Shown: positions 1 to 5,409 of the stretch, one piece after another
Layout of the letters: every line of letters begins with the position of its first letter
Position numbering within the stretch: the first letter of the stretch is position 1
Source of the DNA: Lysobacteraceae bacterium
GTDB taxonomy: Bacteria; Pseudomonadota; Gammaproteobacteria; Xanthomonadales; Wenzhouxiangellaceae
NCBI GenBank assembly: GCA_020201235.1
Contig: JAIVHD010000352.1
Coordinates: 1 to 7,692 of the forward strand
Length of the DNA stretch: 7,692 nucleotides
Direction: 5' to 3'
Notes under the pieces: generated by a model
Seen by the model: only the letters and a program-made list of their open reading frames with translations
Databases searched by the model: none
What the model was told of the DNA's origin: nothing
Translations under genes and position numbers: made by a program

Positions 1-9
1 CTGGTAAAC

Positions 10-47
10 CGCGCCCTCGGGGCGCACTGAATAAGCCGGGATTAAGG
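10..47 (+). repeat. Possible partial copy of a dispersed hairpin repeat
   Basis: A 6-bp GC hairpin (GCGCCC, loop TCG, GGGCGC; 11-25) is followed two bases later by TGAATAAGCCGGGATTAAGG (28-47). Compared without gaps to the inverted copy near 7008-7027, 15 of the 20 bases after the hairpin agree. The copies at 2386-2402 and 3496-3513 also begin TGAATAA. The roughly 27-base middle segment of the other copies is missing here, so this is a truncated or only distantly related member. The hairpin could instead be the terminator of a gene left of the window. Confidence 0.35.
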
Positions 48-160
48 CAGCTGCCTGCCCCCCCCCGGAAAAACATCGACCCGAAAAATAGACTCAGCCG
101 CCGTTGTTTTCCCCAGCACACCATGCACTTGGCACGCTCTCCGAGGGAGTCCGTTATAGA

Positions 161-183
161 CGGGCGAGACCGGGCCTCGCCCG
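161..183 (-). terminator. GC hairpin downstream of the small ORF
   Basis: An 8-bp perfect stem (CGGGCGAG / CTCGCCCG) with a 7-base loop lies 15 bases past the stop codon of the leftward ORF 198-467. No T-run follows on the minus strand, so it would be a weak intrinsic terminator or just a transcript-end stabilising hairpin. Confidence 0.35.
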
Positions 184-197
184 CCGCAGACCGTGTT

Positions 198-467
198 TCA
201 ACAAACCACGGTTAGCTCCACGGACGTATTGCCCTGGTTATCCGTCCGAATCATCAGGCTACGCAACGCCGCGAGGTCGTCCATTCCGTCGACCACTTTC
301 AGCGTACGGAATTGCCCGCTCGTGTCACTCAATTGCACGATCAATTGCTGTTCGCCCGGGAAATAAACCAACCGATCAACAGAGGCATCGCCGTCGAAAT
401 CCTGTTCGACAAGCTTTAGCGGCATGTCGGCGGGCAGCCCCAGGTCGTTGCGGGGCGGCGATCGCAT
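198..467 (-). CDS. Small hypothetical protein with FG-GAP/VCBS-like motif, possibly a fragment
   Basis: 89-aa reading frame that I do not recognise as a named family. Codon choice looks genuinely coding, with mostly G/C third positions. Around residues 23-32 it reads DFDGDASVDR, which resembles the Asp-rich calcium loop of FG-GAP/VCBS repeats found in secreted proteins. The rest is beta-rich and acidic (VYFPGEQQLIVQLSD) and ends in a single Cys. No signal peptide is visible. The ATG at 465-467 has no good Shine-Dalgarno site; the internal ATG at residue 15 (423-425) is an alternative start. The frame stays open for 12 codons upstream, to a stop at 501-503, without another ATG. It could therefore be the C-terminal remnant of a larger secreted protein. 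It lies about 135 bases downstream of the haloperoxidase terminator on the same strand, so it is probably transcribed separately. Function unknown. Confidence 0.5.
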   Translation of the reverse strand: MRSPPRNDLGLPADMPLKLVEQDFDGDASVDRLVYFPGEQQLIVQLSDTSGQFRTLKVVDGMDDLAALRSLMIRTDNQGNTSVELTVVC

Positions 468-601
468 CAGACACCATCGGATAACGTTAAAACACCACCA
501 TCAAATTGAGTGAACACGCTCAGTCCGACCAACCGATGTCAAACCTCGGAAGCAGTCGTGCCACTCAGCTTGCATTAAACGCCTGTAGTAGAGAGGAACA
601 A

Positions 602-626
602 AACGTGGCCCGGGACGGGCCACGTT
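602..626 (-). terminator. Intrinsic terminator of the haloperoxidase-like gene
   Basis: A perfect 10-bp stem (AACGTGGCCC / GGGCCACGTT, loop 612-616) starts 15 bases after the stop codon of the leftward gene 642-1958. On the minus strand the 3' arm runs into TTTTGTT, as expected for a Rho-independent terminator. Confidence 0.8.
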
Positions 627-641
627 GAAATGCATCACCGA

Positions 642-1958
642 TCAGAACTGCGAGCAGGCCTCGGACACACCCGGAATCGGATTCATGCGTGTGAGCCGGC
701 TGCGAATGATCTCGTTGGCCATAGCGCTTCCGGTCTGTTCCGAGCGATTCAGCGTGAACTCAAAATGATTGCCTTGAAGGATTCGTGAAAACACCGCTTC
801 CCGCCGAGCTTCTGAGAAACTGGTGTATGAACGGGGTTCGGCGGTATTTCCCGCGTTAAACGAGAATGCGATGTCGTCACGGCAATAAAAGCCACTAAGC
901 ACTCCCGCACCGGCTCCGGCAAAGTTCGCCTGACCCGAAGTCCATTCCGGAGATCCGCCTACCTGACCGAAACGCGAAACAAAGTCTGGATCCCAGAATG
1001 CGTCGGTCAAAGGATTGCCATCTTCGTTTGCACGACGAATCGCGGTGACAGGCCGCCAGGTCAGGTGCAATGCCTTTTCGTTCCAGACGACAATAACCGA
1101 ATCGGCGATCGCCATGCCTAGCAAAGCAAACAATCTGGCTGTATCGGAAACCGATGCCGTCGTGCCTTGTTGACGGGCCACTTCCAATGCGGCAGGAAAC
1201 CATCCGCCTGTTTCACGAACGGAATTACTTGGGAACCGCCAGAACTGCGCGAGGGCATCGTGCTCTGGATTTCCATCCGGCGCACCGAACAGCACAGAGC
1301 GATAAACCGCAAGCGCGTATTCGTTGCTCGTGCGCGCCGGCGGGCCATCCGGGCTAATGAATTCAGACGGATCGGATATCCCAAACGGCAGCATGTTGCG
1401 AAGCTGGCCATCCCAATCATTACGGAACCGGCCGGCATCAGAGCTCGCGGAAAGAATCTCCGCCCCTTGGGAGCCGTCATTGGCGCGAACCGACAGAACC
1501 TGGTTCCCGACAAAACCGCCCCACAACAGACTTCGCCATAGACGAATTCCAGGCAGTTTGCTGTTGGCGATCTCCTGCATCAGTGCCTGATCAAGCTTTG
1601 CCGACTGCTCGGGCACCAGCTCGCTCAGTACCGTATATGCCGCGACGGCGGCGGCCAACCCCCGGTTAGCCAGTAACGGATTGGGTGCACCATCAGGCGG
1701 TACGAGGGCATGACCTCGGTTGGGCTGTAATACCTCGGGAGTTCGGCGGTCCATCCCGTTTACGGCGTCATACATGGCTATCGTGGTCATTGCATACAGA
1801 CGCCCCGCACCACCGGTTCCAATGTTCTGATCGCGAACCGCATCCAGCATGTGCTCAACCCAGCGCGTCACGGCGTTGCTCTCCTGTGCCATGGCCGACG
1901 TGGCAGCACCCAATACCAAACTGAACAGACTTGCTGCTACAAGTATTCTACACTTCAT
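642..1958 (-). CDS. Exported vanadium haloperoxidase / PAP2-fold protein with variant active site
   Basis: 438-aa precursor. Residues 1-24 (MKCRILVAASLFSLVLGAAT, then SAMA) form a Sec signal peptide cleaved before QES, so the protein is periplasmic or secreted. The C-terminal half carries the signature of vanadium-dependent haloperoxidases and PAP2 acid phosphatases: K295 and R302 in KALHLTWRPVTAIR, S341-G342 in EWTSGQANFAG, and R392 and H398 in SRILQGNHF. The spacings (K to R 7, R to H 6) equal those of fungal vanadium chloroperoxidase (K353/R360, R490/H496). Two family positions differ: Q343 stands where the catalytic His of the SGH motif is expected, and T402 stands where the Asp of HxxxD is expected. 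It may thus be a catalytically altered or inactive homologue, or belong to a clade with different chemistry. I chose the ATG at 1958 because GGGAGAG lies 8 bases upstream and a signal peptide follows directly; an in-frame ATG at 2000 would sit almost at the predicted transcription start. Own promoter and terminator; monocistronic. Fold assignment is firm, substrate unknown. Confidence 0.88.
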   Translation of the reverse strand: MKCRILVAASLFSLVLGAATSAMAQESNAVTRWVEHMLDAVRDQNIGTGGAGRLYAMTTIAMYDAVNGMDRRTPEVLQPNRGHALVPPDGAPNPLLANRGLAAAVAAYTVLSELVPEQSAKLDQALMQEIANSKLPGIRLWRSLLWGGFVGNQVLSVRANDGSQGAEILSASSDAGRFRNDWDGQLRNMLPFGISDPSEFISPDGPPARTSNEYALAVYRSVLFGAPDGNPEHDALAQFWRFPSNSVRETGGWFPAALEVARQQGTTASVSDTARLFALLGMAIADSVIVVWNEKALHLTWRPVTAIRRANEDGNPLTDAFWDPDFVSRFGQVGGSPEWTSGQANFAGAGAGVLSGFYCRDDIAFSFNAGNTAEPRSYTSFSEARREAVFSRILQGNHFEFTLNRSEQTGSAMANEIIRSRLTRMNPIPGVSEACSQF

Positions 1959-1966
1959 TTCGTAAT

Positions 1967-1973
1967 CTCTCCC
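1967..1973 (-). promoter_or_regulatory. Ribosome binding site deciding the haloperoxidase start
   Basis: GGGAGAG on the minus strand, 8 bases before the ATG at 1956-1958. It supports this start over the in-frame ATG at 1998-2000, which has no such site. Confidence 0.75.
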
Positions 1974-2008
1974 AGTTGATTTATCGAACCTCCATCCCAC
2001 CTGCCGTC

Positions 2009-2037
2009 AATATACACTCGGAGTTATTTCATAGCAA
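2009..2037 (-). promoter_or_regulatory. Sigma-70-type promoter of the haloperoxidase-like gene
   Basis: On the minus strand, TTGCTA (2037-2032, 4 of 6 to the -35 consensus) is separated by exactly 17 bases from TATATT (2014-2009, 5 of 6 to the -10 consensus). Transcription would begin near 2002, giving a leader of about 44 bases before the ATG at 1958. No operator repeat was seen next to it. Confidence 0.6.
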
Positions 2038-2254
2038 TAACAAGAATTTACGTTTCGATTATCCGAGAGATTTCCCGTCTTTTTCGCTCTTTCCTATGGT
2101 CGATCCGGCGGCTATGATGTAGCGCACAGCGACGAGCACACCGGCCCTAGCCTGCGAAGATTAGATGCCGGGGTCACCCATTAGCCCGAGCATTCGTGCG
2201 TGCTTGTCCTGCCATTTATCCCGCCTTATCCACCATCGTGCCGTAACGAGGGGC
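2038..2254. other. Left part of gene-free intergenic stretch
   Basis: Part of the 2001-2548 gap between divergent genes. The left portion is AT-rich (around 2040-2100). I see no credible protein: the frames here are short, rich in Arg/Ser/Cys/His and have no ribosome binding site. A CLSCH string in one plus frame near 2200 looks like chance. Confidence 0.5.
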
Positions 2255-2364
2255 CGACAGGTCCTGTGGCCCGGGCGTTTTGCGACCAAGTGCACCGGAA
2301 ACGTACTCGCCTGTCCGGTGAGGATGCGCGACCGAGCAAAACGCCCCGGACGCGGGGCCTGTCG
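2255..2364. repeat. Nested palindrome of about 110 bases, possible structured RNA or element end
   Basis: Three nested pairs of arms: CGACAGG (2255-2261) with CCTGTCG (2358-2364); GGGCGTTTTGC (2273-2283) with GCAAAACGCCC (2336-2346), extendable by CC/GG across one bulge; and CACCGGA (2293-2299) with TCCGGTG (2314-2320). Together they fold the segment into one long imperfect hairpin. Smaller alternative hairpins compete at 2251-2272 and 2343-2358. The right side overlaps the dispersed repeat starting at 2323. No encoded product is proposed. Confidence 0.55.
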
Positions 2365-2405
2365 ACTCCGCAGTAGGTAGGGTGGTGAATAAGACGAGCT
2401 TATTC
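2323..2405 (+). repeat. Dispersed hairpin repeat, copy B
   Basis: Order of parts: a GC hairpin GCCCCG-GACG-CGGGGC (2343-2358), a 27-base middle with GCAGTAGG, then GGGTGGTGAATAAG, and a terminal palindrome GAATAAG-acgag-CTTATTC (2387-2405). Aligned to the inverted copy at 7008-7093, 26 of 37 bases after the hairpin agree without gaps, and the stem region is nearly identical. Similarity continues about 20 bases upstream of the hairpin. The copy at 3464-3515 agrees at 24 of the same 37 positions. Read as protein it would end R-G-L-S-T-P-Q-stop. Confidence 0.6.
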
Positions 2406-2518
2406 GACGCTATCAGGCACTGCCGGATCGGTGCCGAATAATCAGGAATCAATTTCTTCTTGCCCTCGATAATCAGGGGGGCCAGTCAAACCGTTTCAGG
2501 TGACGAATCAAATGGGCG

Positions 2519-2524
2519 TACAAT
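2519..2524 (+). promoter_or_regulatory. Weak -10 element upstream of the lipoprotein gene
   Basis: TACAAT matches the -10 consensus at 5 of 6 positions and lies 24 bases before the ATG at 2549. No good -35 hexamer sits 16-18 bases upstream (TCAGGT or TTCAGG at best). If used, it would give a very short leader. Confidence 0.25.
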
Positions 2525-2548
2525 TTTCTGGAATGGAACTCTCATCCG

Positions 2549-3486
2549 ATGAAACTGATTATGCGTTTCCGGGAGAATAATTACATTTTCATGATCCGCA
2601 TCTTGATTGCTTTGTTGAGTCTGACGGTTGCCGGAGGCTGTGCTTTTAGTTCCTCCATGTCCCATCTGGATTATATGTTGAAAGAAAATGGTGATCGCGT
2701 CACCTATTTGCGTACCGGTCGTATTCTCGGGGTTCACTTTGTTACGGTGCGAAGCGTTGGACAGGGCCAGATCCCGGTTAACCCAGAAAATGCCGTTGAT
2801 ATCGATTTCCTGGACGATGACGATTTATCTGTCGTTGAGCCGATTCTTTTTTCAATCTCCGCCCATCCGAGCCTCTTGGAATCGCTTCGCTTATTTCAGG
2901 AGCCACTCAATTACCAACTCATGCAGTCCCGTAAATTAATCAAAGCGAGAGGGCTTCTAAAACCTCTAGAAAAGCCAATCCGTATTCATGTCCGCTTTGT
3001 TCCAAAGAATTCTGACTTTGATTTCCAGAAAACTGATTTTTATGTAAATGCTCCGGTATTGGATTTCGCAGCATCTGTTGATCTTCGATCGGCTCAAAGA
3101 TTCGAGTATTCGCTTATTTCCACGCTTGATACGATTCATCATGAACTTATTCATTTTTTAGTACAAAAAGGCTGGTTGGCTGTTCCGGGTGCGGATTATT
3201 TATTGATTTTCATGGGAATCGTCCGCGTTTACGATACCCGGAACAACAAAGCAAGGTTGAGTTTGACTACTCTGCGCTGCGCGCAAGTTCTACTCATGCA
3301 GACCTGAATCTTCTTGGCCGAATCATAGGACTTGAAGCTTTCCTAAAGAGCGTGCCACGAAATCAGTATCTTGACTCTAGTGAAATGCACGATTTAGCTG
3401 AGCGCTGTAAGATTCTCGCGCGCCACCCCACGGATATTTCCGCAAATTTTTTCGGGCACCGATGGGGCCTGGAGGCGGCGCAGTAG
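2549..3486 (+). pseudogene. Frameshifted lipoprotein with HExxH zinc-metallopeptidase motif
   Basis: The first frame (2549-3307) begins with a lipoprotein signal: a hydrophobic core IRILIALLSLTV followed by A-G-G-C31, so export and lipid anchoring are expected. Near its end it reads TIHHELIHFLV, with H198-E-L-I-H202 as a zinc-binding HExxH motif. Shortly after, this frame turns into unconvincing sequence and stops at 3305-3307. The -1 frame is open from 3145 and continues convincingly (VEFDYSALRASSTHADLNLL, then GRIIGLEAFLKSV) to a TAG at 3484-3486. The span of 938 bases is one short of a multiple of three, so a single lost base explains the break; the TTTT run at 3207-3210 is a good candidate. 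Rejoined length is about 312 aa. The Glu in GLEAF could be the third zinc ligand (inference). ATG codons at 2549, 2561 and 2591 are all possible starts; 2591 gives the more usual short lipoprotein n-region, but none has a strong Shine-Dalgarno site. The gene is AT-richer than its neighbours. Peptidase family not identified. Confidence 0.65.
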
Positions 3487-3515
3487 CCTGGGCCATGAAT
3501 AACCCAGGTTCATGG
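3464..3515 (+). repeat. Dispersed hairpin repeat, copy C, overlapping the pseudogene 3' end
   Basis: GGGGCCTG, eight bases, GCGCAGTAG, GGG and TGAATAA occur in the same order and at the same spacing as in the copy at 2354-2392; 24 of 37 positions after GGGGC agree. The repeat supplies the final residues (G-L-E-A-A-Q) and the stop of the frameshifted peptidase. The GC hairpin of other copies is not preserved. Two inverted pairs interleave at its right end: CCTGGG 3487-3492 with CCCAGG 3503-3508, and CCATGAA 3493-3499 with TTCATGG 3509-3515. Confidence 0.45.
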
Positions 3516-3599
3516 GGCGCTTCGCGAGCATGCACGCCGAAAACGGACTCACCGGGCTGGTCGATAACCGCAGACTGCGCATGCTCGACCGAGTGAAAC

Positions 3600-3639
3600 G
3601 CTCTGCTGCGCGGGGCCTGGTGGCCCCGCGCAGCAGAGC
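3600..3639. repeat. Perfect 18-bp hairpin with TGGT loop
   Basis: Arms 3600-3617 and 3622-3639 pair without a mismatch; the core is GCGCGGGGCC-TGGT-GGCCCCGCGC. It lies 72 bases upstream of the ATG at 3711 and about 115 bases past the end of the frameshifted peptidase. The plus strand continues AGAGTAAAATTT, which is not a T-run, so it does not look like a standard intrinsic terminator for rightward transcription, although it would impede polymerase. A second inverted pair, CGAGCATGC (3525-3533) with GCATGCTCG (3579-3587), lies just upstream. The hairpin is also inside a 44-codon frame (3512-3646) that I do not accept as a gene. Confidence 0.7.
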
Positions 3640-3698
3640 AGAGTAAAATTTGGCGGGCTTGGTTCGTGTATATTTCTCATACATTGGCAAATAACGGT

Positions 3699-3705
3699 AG
3701 GGAGA
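3699..3705 (+). promoter_or_regulatory. Ribosome binding site deciding the CxxCH-protein start
   Basis: AGGGAGA lies 5 bases before the ATG at 3711. It rules out the longer in-frame start at 3666, which would also hide the signal peptide behind 15 extra residues. Confidence 0.75.
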
Positions 3706-3710
3706 AAATC

Positions 3711-5240
3711 ATGCTGCAACATACGAAAATCGCCGGCCTCGTCGCGACCGGGCTCATCTGCGTCGGTCTGTCCGGGCCGGCGGCGGCACAAAGCTTTCCG
3801 CCAAGCGTCAAGCCGACCTGTACGGTCCCCGAAGCGACCTTCCAGTCCTGGTTCGCGGGCGATGCGGTCGAGCCGAACGGGGCGGTATGGCCCGCCGACA
3901 GCCTCAATTTTCCGGAACACAATACGCGCTGCGATTTTTATCGCTGGGGCGCGCAGATGTTTCTTTGGCTGACCTCACCAGAAGGCAACGGCTGGGTGCT
4001 CGACGGACCGACGATCTTTACCGTGAGTCCTCCCGTTAACGGCGAGCGGAAGCTGATCCGGAACGGCCAGGGGTCGGCCTTCGAGGTCACCACCCGCGCC
4101 ACCAAGCGCGATGACATTGCCGAGCTGGCCCAGGCCGGTAGCGGCGGCGTGCTGCTGTCGCAGCAGAAATCGCTTGTTTATTACGGCGTGCACGTCAACG
4201 ACGTCTACGGCTACTTCCTGTCCGCGCAGAAAACGGCTGGCCCCGGCTCCTACTTCGGCAGCGTAACGGACTTTCCGATCGGCCCCAACGACATCAATCA
4301 GCTCAACATGTATATGGCGTCCGCATTTCCGGGTGAGCAGCTCAGCGATGAGATGGCGCTGACGATCGAGCTCAAGACCTCCTGGGTCGACGCGTCGACG
4401 CTCTCGAACCCCGACGACTATGTGACCGTCAAGGCCGACTCGCCCAGCTTCACCCGCAACGCCGACAACACGATCTGGACTCGTGCCGGAACCGAACCGC
4501 TAACGCTGGCGCTGGTCGGTATGCACGTGATGGGCACCGTCAAGAACCACCCGGAATTCGTCTGGGCCACCTTCGAGCACAAAGACAATACGCCGGATGC
4601 GGGTTACTTCTACACCAAACCGGATGGCCAGACAGCCTATCAGCCCCAACCGACGTCGGGCTCTTTCACCTTTCATAACGGCGAATTCGGAACGCAAGCC
4701 AACGTCGAGTGCGCCCAACAGGCCAGCACGGATGGCGACGGCTACGAAGCGGGCGATCTGATCGCGGCCCGGCTGAAAACGCCGACCGACGACCCGATCA
4801 AGCCGCTGGCCTGTAGCGACGGAATCATCCCGTCGAATACAATTCGTGAAAAACCCTGGGGCGGCAAGCCGGATCGCAACAGCGAAGAAAACAACACGCT
4901 GCTGATCTCACTCAATCAATCGGTGCTTTCACAGCTCGCCGTCGGCGACGTGCGCAAGAACTACATCCAAATCGGCAGCATCTGGACTGCACCGGCAACC
5001 ACGGCCGGAATCGCCCCGATCCCGTCGCGCCCACCCTTCACCACGGCGGATTTGCGCGGCTCGCTCGATCTTTACAATTCGACCATGGAGACCTACACCT
5101 TTGAAGGTGCGCCGAACTGCTTTAGCTGCCACGCGCTGTTCAAGGACGACAAGGGCAACTATCCGACCAACAGCTTCGGTGCATTCGAACTCTCCCACAT
5201 CTATTCGGAGATCGAACCGCTACACCCGACCGGCAACTGA
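3711..5240 (+). CDS. Exported protein with a C-terminal single-haem CxxCH motif
   Basis: 509-aa precursor. A Sec signal peptide spans about residues 1-26 (IAGLVATGLICVGL, then SGPAAA before QS), placing the protein in the periplasm, where c-type haem is attached. The only CxxCH is C470-F-S-C-H474, 35 residues from the end, so one covalently bound haem is predicted. Other distinctive stretches are CDFYRWGAQMFLWLTSP near residues 74-90, LVGMHVMG at 268-275, HPEFVWATFEHKDN at 280-293 and NSTMETY at 456-462, just before the haem site. I recall a widespread but unnamed proteobacterial family with similar W-x-T-F-E and TMETY...CxxCH blocks, but I cannot name it. The large region before the haem site does not look like a classical cytochrome c fold, so the haem may serve a catalytic or electron-entry role in an uncharacterised oxidoreductase (inference). 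Codon usage is strongly coding. It is transcribed alone, between hairpins at 3600-3639 and 5253-5266. No promoter is clear. Confidence 0.85.
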   Translation: MLQHTKIAGLVATGLICVGLSGPAAAQSFPPSVKPTCTVPEATFQSWFAGDAVEPNGAVWPADSLNFPEHNTRCDFYRWGAQMFLWLTSPEGNGWVLDGPTIFTVSPPVNGERKLIRNGQGSAFEVTTRATKRDDIAELAQAGSGGVLLSQQKSLVYYGVHVNDVYGYFLSAQKTAGPGSYFGSVTDFPIGPNDINQLNMYMASAFPGEQLSDEMALTIELKTSWVDASTLSNPDDYVTVKADSPSFTRNADNTIWTRAGTEPLTLALVGMHVMGTVKNHPEFVWATFEHKDNTPDAGYFYTKPDGQTAYQPQPTSGSFTFHNGEFGTQANVECAQQASTDGDGYEAGDLIAARLKTPTDDPIKPLACSDGIIPSNTIREKPWGGKPDRNSEENNTLLISLNQSVLSQLAVGDVRKNYIQIGSIWTAPATTAGIAPIPSRPPFTTADLRGSLDLYNSTMETYTFEGAPNCFSCHALFKDDKGNYPTNSFGAFELSHIYSEIEPLHPTGN

Positions 5241-5252
5241 CGCTGGTATAGC

Positions 5253-5266
5253 CCCCGCATTCGGGG
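5253..5266 (+). terminator. Terminator-like hairpin after the CxxCH gene
   Basis: CCCCG-CATT-CGGGG lies 13 bases past the stop at 5240. T-rich sequence (ATCTTCTTTCT) starts only about 15 bases later, so termination may be weak. The hairpin and the following GGGGCCTGT resemble the core of the dispersed repeat, so it may be a diverged copy. Confidence 0.45.
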
Positions 5267-5345
5267 CCTGTACGCCATGTAGATCTTCTTTCTGACGTGT
5301 TTCGTGCTGACATTTCAGGCAATCGAATTCGTCCCGGAATGTTCA

Positions 5346-5382
5346 AGAGCCCGATCCAGGATCGAATCTGGATTCGGGCTCT
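5346..5382 (-). terminator. Hairpin between the convergent genes
   Basis: AGAGCCCGATCCAG (5346-5359) pairs with CTGGATTCGGGCTCT (5368-5382) with a single bulged base and an 8-base loop. It lies 27 bases beyond the stop of the leftward gene 5410-6408 and about 105 bases beyond the rightward CxxCH gene. It probably ends the leftward transcript and backs up the rightward one. No strong T-run is present on either side. Confidence 0.6.
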
Positions 5383-5409
5383 CGGTGTAAGCTGTTTAGA
5401 AGTGGGACA

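Noticed and set aside
58..66. Run of nine C residues
   Set aside because: Outside any accepted gene; noted only as a likely place for sequencing error.
104..484. Plus-strand ORF of 126 codons
   Set aside because: Antisense shadow of the leftward small ORF; rich in Arg/Pro/Ser and without start signals.
2255..2364. Integron attC site
   Set aside because: Size and palindromy would fit, but the RYYYAAC and GTTRRRY end boxes are absent.
2165..2380. Plus-strand ORF containing a CLSCH haem-like string
   Set aside because: Arg/Cys/Ser-rich composition, no Shine-Dalgarno site or signal peptide, overlaps palindromic repeat DNA; the CxxCH is likely chance.
2216..2452. Minus-strand ORF of 78 codons in the same gap
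   Set aside because: Overlaps the nested palindrome and repeat copy, composition not protein-like, no start signals.
3145..3304. Programmed -1 ribosomal frameshifting in the peptidase gene
   Set aside because: No canonical slippery heptamer in the overlap; mutation or sequencing error is simpler.
3512..3646. 44-codon plus-strand frame (starting M-G-R-F-A-S-M-H-A-E-N) across the long hairpin
   Set aside because: Weak ribosome binding site, no recognisable family, and its last third is dictated by the perfect palindrome; more likely non-coding.
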